Positions 12,346 through 23,274 of a DNA stretch of 64,000 bases are shown in pieces (the stretch's first letter is position 1; each line of letters begins with the position of its first letter). The position numbers were made by a program, and so were the translations under genes. Source of the DNA: Tethya wilhelma (Eukaryota; Porifera; Demospongiae; Tethyida; Tethyidae); the NCBI GenBank assembly GCA_964030475.1, contig CAXIPT010000004.1:3290956-3354955 (forward strand), given 5' to 3'. Under the pieces are notes generated by a model, which saw only the letters and a list, made by a program, of their open reading frames with translations, had not been told where the DNA came from and made no database searches.

Positions 12346-12671
12346 AAAATACTCTAAATTTCATCAAAGGTTAGCACTAATACAATAATTATATAAAATG
12401 GTTTAGTTATTAAAACAAGTATGGTCCTAATTATGATAGTACGACAAAGTGTCTTTGCTGACTCAGCAGAGAGGTGCATGTGATCAAATACATGGCAGTC
12501 ACGTGTGCCTCACCTGATCACTCTCCTTCTCAGAGGAGAGGCTTGTGGCACTGGCTCCTGCAAACAGCTCACTGCCATCATCATCCAGGAGAGACTCAAA
12601 GGTCGGCTTCTTTTTCTTCTTCTTATCAGGCTTCTTCCTTTGAGATGGACTCATGCCAAAGAGATCATCGT
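7871..12671 (-). CDS. C-terminal exons of an unrecognised Ser/Lys-rich protein
   Basis: Six phase-compatible minus-strand exons: 12514-12671, 12228-12276, 11426-11571, about 8631-8693, 8129-8203 and 7871-7980. The product is acidic and basic low-complexity protein. The first exon has DDLFGMSPSQRKKPDKKKKK and ESLLDDDGSELFAG; the third has DDDEFVVVSHDQVPSVEEAE; the fourth NKDLTYEERRRLRKEKRK; the fifth a run of SPSPSPSP; the last VSLSSNSSSSLQESS before TGA at 7873-7871. The DDLFG and ELFAG motifs resemble the short acidic-hydrophobic motifs of endosomal adaptors such as the WASH-complex FAM21 tail, but I cannot assign a family. The 5' exons should lie above 12.7 kb; none was found there, and the first visible exon abuts a GT repeat where a duplicated segment begins, so the gene may be interrupted by an assembly join. 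Confidence 0.6.
8470..8550. mobile_element. Short palindromic element, GCCTCGTACCCAGG type
   Basis: AGCCTCGTACCCAGGCTCTC at the left mirrors GAGAGCCTGGGTACAAGGCT at the right, with inner arms TTTGACCTTAC and the GTCAAAGG counterpart. Lies in an intron of the minus-strand gene. Confidence 0.85.
8741..8785. repeat. (GT)n microsatellite
   Basis: Pure GT run just upstream (in gene orientation) of the exon ending at 8693. Confidence 0.9.
8800..11380. other. Long intron or intergenic stretch, no gene seen
   Basis: About 2.6 kb between two exons of the minus-strand gene. It contains AT-rich sequence, a short GAGA run (9714-9731) and a CAGA repeat near 11205-11229. A 60-residue ORF at 9239 has no recognisable motif. 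Confidence 0.4.
11782..12079 (-). mobile_element. tRNA-derived SINE with poly(A) tail
   Basis: Read on the minus strand it begins near 12079 with a tRNA-like promoter: an A-box-like TGGCCTGGTGGC and a B-box GGTTCGAGTCC, 40-50 bases apart. A central region with GGATGTAAAGCCGTCGGTCC follows, and it ends in a run of A (T on the plus strand, 11782-11795). This is the layout of a tRNA-headed SINE with a conserved core. It lies in an intron of the minus-strand gene in the same orientation. Confidence 0.8.
12289..12342. repeat. (GT)n microsatellite
   Basis: Long GT run immediately upstream of the 49-nt exon at 12228-12276. Confidence 0.9.
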
Positions 12672-12681
12672 CTGAAGAGAT

Positions 12682-12713
<32 letters not shown>

Positions 12714-12714
<1 letters not shown>

Positions 12715-13717
12715 CCTTGACAGTTTCAGAACAGTAAAGCCTAGTTGTGAAAAACACCACCAATAGTTGATAAATACCGTGAAGTGAAAATAATGCTCAT
12801 TTTCATAATTCTAAAGCAACTGCTAACCAGCTGATAATTAGAAAGCGAAGTGTTTGTGTACATGTGAGTAATTGGCATAATTCGGTTTGTGTATCAACAA
12901 AACTGTGGAACTACGTGTGAAGCTAACATATAATGGTCTCCAACCAACTTGTAAATATCCATCATCCCCATCTCTTCATGCTTGCAACTATAATGGTCTT
13001 TTACTGTGAAATACTTAGACCTATCCACAAAGATTTGTGGATTAGCTGATTTTGAGGTGCAAATGTATGCATTATGACTGCTCAATCTTAATTTGATTTA
13101 TCTGTTCTTGTTTAACGGTTCATTTCCTTCAAGTATCATTACTCAATGGTCCGGATCGACGACATCATTGCAAAATATAATGGGGTCCTCTTTTGAAAGA
13201 GACTGTATGTCATTTAGTACAAACTAGTCTGATATCTAACTTGGTCTTTCTCTCCAACTATAGTTTGTTCAGACTGATCTTCCATGTACATTTTAATCAC
13301 CTTTTATGTCATATGTGTCAACCTGTATGGTATTCATTTCTATTCTTGTAGTTATATTGTTTGTTAGTTAGAGACAATGAAGCCTATAGTACCATATGTA
13401 GTGTAGTGTGTTTATACTGCCATTGTATGTAACCAGTGTACTGTTGTAGTTGGGTGTATAAGTTACTTGGGGTCTTGGAGTATTAATATCAGGCTTGAGA
13501 GAGAAAAGAGTCATCTTTTTGTTTGTGTGTTTGTTTGTTTGTGAGTATGTGAATTAGGACTAATGGTATATTGTACACATGATCAGTAAACAAGGTATGT
13601 TATAATGTCGACATAATCATGTTGGTGTGTCTGCTCCGAAAAACATTATAGCTGTATCTTATCTTTGAATATCTCATTACCTTAGTGTCTCTCTCTCTCC
13701 CTCTCTCTATCTTTCTC

Positions 13718-13754
<37 letters not shown>

Positions 13755-13878
13755 CTGCCTCTCTCTACATCTCCATGTGTCTGTATACAATTTGTTCTCT
13801 TGTACCGACTACATCCAACAGCCATTTAGCAACAAAACCTACACAGCTATTAGCCTTTCAAATATGCACAAAGCACTA
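12714..13878. repeat. Segment duplicated at 38586-39748
   Basis: About 1.16 kb that recurs almost base for base downstream. The left border in both copies is a GT microsatellite; the second copy ends at an N. No exon is recognised inside. See the matching entry and the findings. Confidence 0.95.
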
Positions 13879-14406
13879 ACACTCAATACAATCCATATAC
13901 CCTTATCACTGCAATTGGCTCCCATAGAATCTAGCTACATGGCCCTTTTATATGGTACTTCAGTTTCTCCAATACATGTACATGTAATACACTCATAGCT
14001 AGGTACATAGTTTGGATTATGGTGCACAGGGATATTATGTGTTTATTAGGCAAACATTCTCTTGTTTGAAGTTTCTTTGTAAACGCTCTATTTGTATGTT
14101 GTTTGTGTGTGTAGTGTGAAAAGGTGATTGCATTAGTCGTATTGCGTACATCAACACCAGCTGTTGCTTTCATACATGTACGTACATTGTTAGTGTAATG
14201 AGATCTGATGGAAGATAATACCCTCTGGGGCTGTGTCTCTATCGTTTGAGTGAGTACAGTATGTGTGTGTGTGTTCATTGATTAGGAGAAATGAACGATG
14301 TAGCCAACACCTTAAAAAGTGAACACAAACCTAATTGTGATACATACATTTAGCACTATGTTTAGCAACTTGAAGGCAACCCAATTTTTTCATACTTAAA
14401 TTTTAT

Positions 14407-14454
<48 letters not shown>

Positions 14455-14698
14455 NTCCCTCCCTCCCTCCCCTAGTGATCCCACAAAGGAAGGAACAAGG
14501 AAGGAATCTCACTCAGCCTCACAAAGACATCACAAGTACCTCTCTGTTGACATCACCTCACATCACCAGCCACAATCAAAGACCGCCCACCATCTGCCCT
14601 CATCTCAGTTGTGTCTACTAGTAGTCTAGTGTAGGAAAATAAGTTGCTTCCTGGTTTCTGTATCTTTGGAAATTTTTTAAAAGGAGAGAGAGAGAACT

Positions 14699-14723
14699 AT
14701 GTCCCTGTTTGACGACGTGGAAG
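14699..14723 (+). CDS. Candidate first coding exon (MSLFDDVE)
   Basis: ATG followed by Ser-Leu-Phe-Asp-Asp-Val-Glu and a GTACGT donor in phase 1. A possible following exon after a TTTTGCAG acceptor (about 15450-15582) keeps frame to a TAG stop, but its sequence matches nothing I know. The start resembles MSL(Y/F)DD starts of some splicing factors. Weak evidence. Confidence 0.2.
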
Positions 14724-15809
14724 GTACGTATGTCAAGTGTCTGTGTTTGGCTATACCTCATTCTCATGCCTATATCCCTTAATCGATTGATTGGTGACAC
14801 ATATCTATATCTTTAAGATGATTCCACAAACCTGTTACCCTTTTAAGTTTATAACAATTACTAACTAGTAATTTTTCTCTAAGGCAAGCAATTCAGTGAT
14901 GCATTCCTTAGGCACATTTTGTTGTTTGTCAGTTGATTTTGGATTTTTTTTTTCCCCCTGTAATGTAGCATTAGAAAACTTCTGTACTGTTGATGTGGTA
15001 TGAGCAATGCACTCGTTCACTAGTACATAGTGTGTGCTGATGGGACGATTAGCTTTTTGAGCGTAATTCTTTCCCTTTCTAACAATGATTGTTTATTCCA
15101 CTACCTTCTCGCACAAAAACAAACTACTTATCAGAATCAAATTCCACCAACTTCTCTACCTCACAAGTTCTACATACAAAGCCTCTGCATGTACTTTAGA
15201 ATAAACCTCTGCTTGAGGGAAGTTCTTAAATCCTGCATAGCTCACTAAGTTCTCTTATGTTTTGCTACTCACAGAAGAAATTTTTAAAGGTCTGTATGCC
15301 AATATATGCTATCTAAAATGTATCTAGATAGACTCACTTTCTACTTCTGTGCCAAAGTCTTGTACTGCATTGTATCAAGCCTGTACCATGCAATGCAATG
15401 TACCCAATATTTGTGTACCAAGCATCCAGTCTCCAACTTGTTTTGCAGGTCTGCTCAGCCACACAACTGGTCCATACACACACATCCACCTTATAGAAGC
15501 AGCTCTGTATGAATATAATATAGGACCTGTAGAAGCAATGTACGTATATGAATACGCTAGTGTTTTTGAAGAGTGGCGCTAGGTAACAGTGTGGGTTCTG
15601 TGTGTGAATTAGATTAGCCTGGCTCTCCTCTGTGTTGGTCCAGGTCCTATATGGAGGGGGCCATTAGTGGTAATGATATTCATAGCCCACAGATAATTAG
15701 ATTAGCCTTGTTCACTGGCTGAGCGTGTTGCCTTAAATGGAAGTAGATAGCAATCGTGTATGTGTGTGTGTGCGTGTGTGTGTGTTGGTGTTGTATACAT
15801 TCATGAAAT

Positions 15810-15972
15810 ACTGTATAGCCAGAAAGTTTCAAGGGATTTAACTTTCACCTTTTTCACAGATTATGATCATCTGCGAAAGTGTTTATCTGTAAAATTCTCT
15901 GTAATGTATATGTAGCACAGCTCATCTGTAAAAGTTAAAAAGCAAAAATGTTTGGCTTTCCCGCTGTACAGT
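15810..15972. mobile_element. MITE with ACTGTATAGC/GCTGTACAGT ends
   Basis: Starts ACTGTATAGCCAGAAAGTTT and ends with GGCTTTCCCGCTGTACAGT. It is internally self-complementary around TTCACAGATTATGATCATCTGCGAAAG. Related to the elements near 22.2-22.6 kb and 58.6-58.8 kb. Confidence 0.7.
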
Positions 15973-16082
15973 ACCATGCAGACCCTCAGTAGACAGTACA
16001 GGATTTATTTTCTTTTGGTATAAGAATTCTAATCCATAATTCGTAAACTAGAACTTATCCCAGACAGGCAAGCCACTAGTTC

Positions 16083-16146
16083 AACCTAGTCTGGCTAGCC
16101 AGATTCTTCGAGGAAAATATAATGGGAGAGTCTGGCTAGTGAGACT
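16083..16146. mobile_element. Short palindrome, AGTCTGGCTAGCC type
   Basis: Left AGTCTGGCTAGCCAGA and right GTCTGGCTAGTGAGACTAA form a hairpin. It shares the GAGACTA end with elements at 29647 and 30849. Confidence 0.65.
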
Positions 16147-16362
16147 AAGTGTAACCCGTCAGGTTTCATATCCAGGGTCAATACAACTTACCTCGATGTA
16201 AAGAAGCCTTTCAAGTCAGTTTATCCCATCAACTTGTACATTGAACCATAGATTGAACAGCAGGTTTAGTCTAATCATATTATCTCTCTCTCTCNTGGGC
16301 AGATAAACCACCGAACAACTTTCCGCCCACGCACTCTTTTTGTGACGTAACTCGTGTGATTT

Positions 16363-16427
16363 TGGAGACCAGGCCCTCCCCGCGCTTAGCAATAAGCATA
16401 GCGGGGAGGGACTGGTTCACGAGGCTA
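16363..16427. mobile_element. Short palindromic element
   Basis: GAGACCAGGCCCTCCCCGC mirrors GCGGGGAGGGACTGGTTCAC around a TTAGCAATAAGCA loop, and ends GAGGCTA. Confidence 0.75.
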
Positions 16428-17556
16428 GGCTTCCAATGAATGGGAACTGTATAGAGTTTAATTTTTGTGTGAGGTTTCTTGTTGTGTGCTGGAACCGTTG
16501 AGCAAGTTTGAGGCTTAAAGTATCATTTCCTGAAGTAAATTTGAACATGTTGTGTTGTGTACATAATTGTGAATATTGGATTCATTCTGTATGTATGTAC
16601 TATATGATACTATTTTTTGCGGTGATGATAGTGAACGACTCTCATTTTACATGTATGTACAGTATGCAGTCCAGTGATTCCACTGATTCCAGTGTTTTCC
16701 GATTTGCCTTGGGATTGATTATATGTATAATTATTAATGTCTTAGTCTTATCCTCATGAAAATTTACTGGAAAACAAGCTGGGATTCAAACCCAGGTCTT
16801 TCGAAATCCGTGCGTAATGCATAATGGTTTGGCAAAGTTGAATGTTTGTTGTTCACAGTACACTATGTGGTCTCTTAATTGTTTGTTTATTAAAATTATT
16901 AAATCTTGTGTGATAATCTTACATGCATTGTGCATTCAATTGAACCTACTAATATGATCCTTCATTTGACTAAAGAAATAAATTCTGTGTGCAATTATTT
17001 CCGTCCATTTTGAAAATGAATAAAGCAGTACTTTTTTGGCTTTCTTAGTTTCAAATTTCACTCTGTAAAATGATACGTACCTGAAAGTCACAGTCACTAC
17101 ATTGGTTGTGATTCCATGACATCACAGTGACCATGGTGGTGTACAAGCAACTTATTTCAAACACTATGCCTGCTTCCTCAAGCCAACCATATGGATGTAG
17201 TAGCAAGTCATCCAGGTATTGAGGCATGTTTTACATTCGGCCAATCCTTATCTAGTTGTGTTACTGCATTATAACTGTGAGGCTGCATGAAGCTTGATAG
17301 TGACTTGTATATACATATGTAGAATATTGTTAGTGTGTGTATATGACAGGGGAGCAACTGAAGAATGTGCTGTAATGAATATTATGGGTTTCTTCATCTT
17401 CGTAGCAAGGACATGAAGGGATGAGTTAGTTCCACTTAGTTTGTACTGTCTAACAACTATTTCAATGGTTGTCGCTAGTGACTTTGTACATCTATAGTGG
17501 TGTAGTTTATTGCTTGTTGTAGATATTGTGACATCGAAGTTAGCGCTGCTGTAGAG

Positions 17557-20500
17557 ATGAAGGCTTCTCTACCAGTGCTGACTGTTGTAGCAGCTTTGCT
17601 TGCTGCTCAAAACAGTATAGTTATTGCACAAGACTTGCTAAGTAAGTTTTATCAACTTGCATGCAGTTACCTGTCATTGTTTTTTGAAGGTATACAGTAA
17701 TGTGAAATGAATTTATCGTATTCCTGTAGCTGTTGACTTTGTCATTCCCCAACCAGCCAATCTGTTTGAAGCAGTGGAGGGTGATTCCATTTCATTGGAA
17801 GTGCAAATTACCACTACCAATAGTCTACCCTTGGGTTCTGTACAAAGTTTTGACATCAATATTTTCCCCAACTCTGTAACACCTACTGGTATATCTAATC
17901 ATATATACATACGGTAGTACGTATCAAACTGTCCCATTGACACAATACAATAATTATGTTCATGCTTATAAACTTTTAGGGAAAGAAAGCTAAGCCTTCA
18001 AATGCATTTAATAGCCTCCCCCAGACAGTTTGCTTACTGTATTAACCAAGAAAACTGGCAGAAAATTTTTTAGAACACTCTGGAGAGAGCGCTGTTGAGA
18101 AGCCACAAGAGTGGAATTTTGTTCTCCCCTTCCTTCTTTCCTTCCTTCCTAACTGACTTACTTGAATGCGATTTCCAGATAAACAAAAGGCATTGAGCCA
18201 ACTTTGACTGCACAGTGAGACTTCATTTCATCTGTAGTACGTCCTTTCTGACTCAATTGCTGGCTAAAAGGCAGCAAACAAAATCTAGGCTGCTTTGACT
18301 CGTGATATAATATACTGTACTTTTATTTAGCCATTTTGATGTAGGTAAAGGTCATCAGTAGACCACGTACATTTTTACAAGTAGTAACAGTTTCAAAAAA
18401 ATAAGCTGTGTAGGAATGGGCACTGCGTTAAAAGTATTGGAACAAGGAATGTCTCAATTTTGGCACATGACTACTTCATTTTATTCTTGATCCCTCACAA
18501 GGTGTTGTAAATGCGATGATCTGTACTATAGTGCCATAGCTTATTATTGCATTAATTGGTTCAATTCCTACTAATCCACAGGCTAGGCAGTGGAGCAACC
18601 TATAATAGAATGGTCACTAATGTAAACTGGACTGCCAGCCAAGAGTTGTGTTAAAAAATGAAGTAGTCATGTGCTAGACATGCCTTGCCTTAAGCTTGTT
18701 CCAATACTTTTTAACACAGTGCCCATTCCTACACTACTGATTTTTTTGAAATTTTACTACTTGTTCATTCACTTTTTTCAGCACTACAGCTAGTGTGGAA
18801 AATACTATAGAGACTGGTTAGTCCCTACAAAAAGCTTGAGTAGCAGCTACATGCACTATATTAACCGGAGGCTAATTAATTTGTATGTGCATAATAATGC
18901 CACGTGGATAGATAATGACCTTTGAATTCTAACTGCAAAGATGGCTACATACACTAAGTCTCAAAGCTTTCTAGTTTTTGTTTAGGCCTATTTATGGTGA
19001 AAATAAGTATCAAGGAATGCAGTACCTATGAAAAGAACTTACTTTGTGCTGTCAAAGTTGGCTCAACACATTCTGGGTCTCTGGAAATCCTTTTTGAGTA
19101 AGTCAGAGGAAGTACGTATGTATAAGGGGCTTCCCACTAGTACTCGCTACGAATGCTGAGGAAACAAGTTTTAGGCCTTGCATGCAGTTGGTAATCTGTC
19201 AGTGAGAGCCTCTGACTAACTTTGAAGGTTTAATTTTGTTTGACTAGATTTTTATAGTTATAATTATTATGTCTATGGGACAGTCGGCCCATTCCTTCTA
19301 TATGTACTACCGTATGTATGAGAAAATTTTTACTATTTATAATTGGCATGTGTATACTTATATTCTGCATGTTACAGGAGTTACAGGAGTTAACTACTGC
19401 ATTTTCTCTTTCGCTTACAGCAACTGCTGCTGATATTACATCATTGAATGCAACTATTATTCTTCCACTGGGTACTGCTCCAGGTGTTCCTATTAGCCTG
19501 ACAGACTTTTCAGTGACTGAGGATGCCGAAATAGAAGTTGATGAGAATTTTGTGTTTATGATTGGGGGGCTGCCAGCAGGTGTTACTTCTGTTCAGTCTC
19601 TTGCTACACTGATAGTTATAGACAATGATGCTTGTAAGTTGAATGGTTATATAGAAAACTGATAATGTATGCATGAATTTTATCCACTTTAATTGTGCTG
19701 TATAGATGGAAACTTTATAAGAATTTTATTCGGGTGAAACTGGCAAGTGTTTGTGTATCTAAATCTTTTTTCTAGCGAGGCAACCAAGCTTTAAAAGCAA
19801 TGCTATAGCCTAAGTACTCCTGCACCTATGTAGTAAGTATCAAACATTTTTGTGAAAGGCTATATGCAAAAAAACATCGTCCTGATCTCTTTCTATTGCA
19901 ATCATACTAGCCCACATTATATATGAATTTCGCTGTATGATGTAGTGTACCTTCTATGTTTCATTCGCCAAAATTAAAGTTTGCCAGTATTATTTTAGCT
20001 CCAAATTCAATTCTTGCCAAAACAACTGGCTGTACAGTAGTCCATTGTGTCCTATTGGTAATGTATGAGAGTTGTTCATTACATCATTGATGCCTTTTGG
20101 ATGCACATTATAGTTAGTGTATTAATTGTTGTTTATACAGCTCTGACTATTGAATTAGATGCATCGTCCTACACAGTCAGTGAAAACAACATGGTGACTG
20201 TATGTGCTGTGTTGAGTGTTGCAGGTGGTGGAACTTCCTCTGCTGAAGTCACATCCTCGTTCATCCTGACACCAGCTAGTAATTGATTAACTTTTGTTTA
20301 TAGTGAAAGATTTGTATTAATATGCACTTCCAGTAGCATAATATCTAATATTTAACTAATTGGGGTATGCAATGATTTTTATGTATAGCCTTGGGTCATA
20401 TAAGCAAAATTATTAATAATAGTTTGATCGTCCCGAGTTGGCACCGTGTTGTTCAGTATATTTGCCTTTCCTCTTGCTTAGTGTTATGTAGGGTTTTGAA

Positions 20501-22845
20501 AGTGAATTTGAACTCTTATCTGCTTGAATTTAATTTGTATGCATTTCAAAGATTAATACCGTATAGCACAAAATATTGGCGGGAATACAATTTGGCGGAT
20601 TGTCAAAAATTTCATGATTGGCAGATTTTCCGGCAAATTTTTTTTGCTATACAGTATGCTAGTTTTGAGTAATTGTTTCCAAGTGGTGGAATCATTATTT
20701 GCTGCAGCAAGCCAGGTGGTGTGCCACGCTAGATATGCCACTGGTTTCTTACTATTATAGTTATTATACCAGACTAATAAATTTGGTATGTACTGTGTGC
20801 AGAGTGGTTCCTCAATGTGTGCATGGAGTTTTATGTATATACCGTAGAGTCGGGTTATTAGGCGCACTTCGTTATTAGGTGCACATTCGCTATTAGGCGC
20901 ATACTGTCTTCTTACACTTACCTTGATAACAGGCGCAAAGTTTATAAACTGGATGTTCACGTAGTTTTCTAAGCCTGACAGTCATGAACAACGCTTTCTT
21001 TCACTACTTGGCCTTCCATTTCACTTAGAAAAGGCAGCTTCTCGAGCTCTAGCACCGCTAGCGCAATCGATTTTTGCTTGATGACGTCATTTATTTGGAG
21101 GCGTGGTCATACGTTAGCCCTCGTTATTAGGTGCACCTCGTTATTTAGCACATACTTCTTCACTAATATCCCAATAAGCGCATGCGCTTAATAACCCGAC
21201 TCTACGGTATCAGAAGATTAGACATGTCCTCTATGTCTATAGCCATATAAATTCATTCAGTTTCAGTTTGTTTCAGTTACTGGTTGCTATTCACTCTATA
21301 TTTACCTTCATGCATGCATGCAGGTGCTATTGCAGGATCAGACTACACTGTACCCTCAAACCTTAGTATAGTGTTTCCAATGGGTAGTGCTAATATGTCT
21401 ACGGACTGTATCACCATTGACACTATTGATGATGATTTGTTTGAAAGTAATGAAGCCTTCACTGTCGGTCTTGGTGCCCCTTCAAGTACAGTGGTTGCTG
21501 ATCTTGGATCTCCTTCATCAGCTCCTGTTACCATTCAAGATGAAGAAAGTATGAGCTATAGTATGATCATTATAAATTGTTCTTGAAAGCTATTGTAAAT
21601 GTCTATATGTTATTTTGATTCAGATGTAATGGTTAGCCTACAAGCTCCATCTCCCTCTAGTTTTGAAGAGGGATCTGATGCTATGGTTACTGTGTCTCTC
21701 TCTGCGGTGGGAAATGCTACTGATCTTGCCACTACCATCACCCTAATACTTGCTACCACTGTCGATACAGCCAGTGAGACTATAATGTTTTGTTATTTGT
21801 GTTTCAGTTTTCTAGTAGAGGGTTGATATTGTAGTACATTGCAGCGTTTGATGCTTTGAATGAATGTTTCTCTTTGTGTTCAGGTTCATCTGACTTCGAT
21901 ATGCCTACTACAGTTGTGTTCATGCCAGGAGCTCTCCCACTGATGTCAACATCCACTATCTCATTAACAAATGATTCATTGCTTGAGATTGATGAGTCCT
22001 TCAATGTTAATATTGTATTTTCAAGCACTTTGGGGGTGATAATCGATTCATTTTCAGCTACGATCACAATTTCAGATAATGATGGTATGTACATGCCCAA
22101 AAGCATGCACTGCAAAAGTAATATAGTGTGTGTATGTTTATGTACAATTTTATGGTACATATTCATGTTCAATTGTCATCTTGTATTACCATATGGTGGG
22201 AAAGTTTTTTGTGGTGTTCATGGATGTCTCTCGCCAAACATTTTTGCTGGTTTGACATTTGCAGATGAGTTGTGCCAAGCCTGTATTAGGAAGAGTACGC
22301 AGCTGCGTAGGCGGGCCAAGCTCGAGTTGTGTGATAGTGGCGTCATGATACACGTAGAACTTGTACTTGTCAAAACAATTAGTACTGCAGTTCTGCAGAG
22401 TTGCTGGAACAGTATAACCACTATGTTTTTATAAGACCACTTATCTTACACATTTCGTGACGCAACCATTGCACAACATAAGCGCAATACTAACATACAT
22501 GAGTTACGTACTCTTCCTAATACACTCTTGGTTGTGCGATTGCATACATATATGCACATTATGTAGGGTAAAAACTTATGCGAATGGATTGTGATCTGCA
22601 AAAGTTATGAAAGCTAAACCCCATCAAACTTTCCCATTATATACGCTATGTTGAGTATAATATATGGTCACAGTTTGTTCAGTAACTGTCAATTAATGAA
22701 AAACTTCCCTGATATTGGATGCTCAAAATTTTTCACTACATGCTATTATCATGACTACAGCTGGTGACTTTGTGGTAGTTGCTGAGCCAACTATTGTATC
22801 GGCTCTTGAGGACATTGGGGGATCAGTTCTGGCTTGTTTGATGAT
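17557..22845 (+). CDS. Secreted or membrane Calx-beta repeat protein, 3' truncated by a gap
   Basis: Eight visible exons: 17557-17641, 17730-17888, 19421-19633, 20141-20278, 21324-21548, 21624-21773, 21884-22084 and 22761 onward to the N at 22846. Every intron is phase 1. Exon 1 begins MKASLPVLTVVAALLAA, a clear signal peptide. The rest alternates two exon types that together make one Calx-beta fold: an N half (for example SYTVSENNMVTVCAVLS, SFEEGSDAMVTVSLS) and a C half with the acidic turns (DDDLFESNEAFTV, NDSLLEIDESFNV) ending in IxDND. About 418 residues and three to four repeats are visible. Such repeats bind Ca2+ and occur in extracellular adhesion and matrix proteins. The final exon is cut at 22845, so further repeats and any membrane anchor are missing. 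Confidence 0.88.
17911..19313. mobile_element. 1.4-kb terminal-inverted-repeat element in a Calx-beta intron
   Basis: The left end ACGGTAGTACGTATCAAACTGTCCCATTGAC is mirrored at the right end by GTCTATGGGACAGTC..TGTACTACCGTATG. Inner arms also match inversely: the region near 18157-18215 (ending GAGCCAACTTTGAC) pairs with GTCAAAGTTGGCTC near 19055. A second foldback with GTGTAGGAATGGGCA ends (about 18412-18742) sits inside. Related copies lie at 61124 and 62671. No transposase ORF. Confidence 0.75.
20558..20655. mobile_element. Small ACCGTATAGC MITE
   Basis: Starts ACCGTATAGCACAAAATATTGGCGG and ends AAATTTTTTTTGCTATACAGT. It is a 98-bp foldback in a Calx-beta intron. Confidence 0.7.
20841..21208. 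mobile_element. MITE with ACCGTAGAGTCGGGTTATTA ends
   Basis: The left end ACCGTAGAGTCGGGTTATTA and right end TAATAACCCGACTCTACGGT are exact inverse complements over 20 bp. Internal copies of GTTATTAGGCGCAC recur several times. It sits in a Calx-beta intron. Confidence 0.88.
22188..22645. mobile_element. Foldback element with nested inverted arms
   Basis: ACCATATGGTGGGAAAGTTT at the left pairs with AAACTTTCCCATTATATACG at the right. An inner arm CCTGTATTAGGAAGAGTACG (near 22280) pairs with ACGTACTCTTCCTAATACA (near 22507). It lies in the last visible Calx-beta intron. Confidence 0.65.
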
Positions 22846-22846
22846 N
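22846..22846. other. Single-N scaffold join cutting the Calx-beta exon
   Basis: The exon starting at 22761 is open up to this base; directly after it an ACCGTATAGC MITE begins. The reading frame is lost, so sequence is missing here. Confidence 0.85.
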
Positions 22847-22850
22847 ATAT

Positions 22851-23058
22851 ACCGTATAGCTCCAAATTTTCGTGGTTCAAAAAGTTCGTGAAAAGTCTGT
22901 CTTTGCCGTTTTGAGCTAATTTTCGTGAATTACGATCTCTGAAATTATATTGCCGATATACGGTTTTCTAAATTTACGTGGAGAAAAATTTCGTGATATA
23001 CGGTCAAATCACGAAATTCACGAAAATATTGTACCACGAAAATTTGGAGCTATACGGT
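22851..23058. mobile_element. ACCGTATAGCTCC MITE
   Basis: The left ACCGTATAGCTCCAAATTTTCGTG is the inverse of the right CACGAAAATTTGGAGCTATACGGT. The same subfamily occurs at 62227-62432. Confidence 0.88.
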
Positions 23059-23109
23059 ACACTCACTCACTCACAAACACACACACATACACACACCCTC
23101 ACACACACA

Positions 23110-23185
<76 letters not shown>

Positions 23186-23269
23186 NACACACACACACAA
23201 CACACACACACACACACACACACACCACACACACACACACGCACACACAGCATCACACACACACACACA
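23059..23269. repeat. (CA)n microsatellite with N at 23186
   Basis: About 200 bases of CA with minor interruptions and an N. It separates the Calx-beta fragment from the opposite-strand TAZ-protein exons. Confidence 0.9.
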
Positions 23270-23274
23270 ATCAA

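Larger units (their letters stand above)
13879..17556. other. Intergenic or gap-broken region, weak exon candidates only
   Basis: Holds a CT repeat with N at 14454, a candidate 3' exon after it (about 14466-14630, open in two frames, ending in TAG), and a candidate 5' exon at 14699 (MSLFDDVE then GTACGT donor). It also holds an N at 16295 and three foldback elements. None of the exon candidates could be tied to a known protein. Confidence 0.35.

Noticed and set aside
12894..13085. 63-codon ORF present twice (also 38766-38957)
   Set aside because: Its repetition is due to the duplicated segment. No motif and no splice context, so repetition is not evidence of coding here.
20553..20960. 135-codon minus-strand ORF
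   Set aside because: Composed of two MITE interiors inside a Calx-beta intron.
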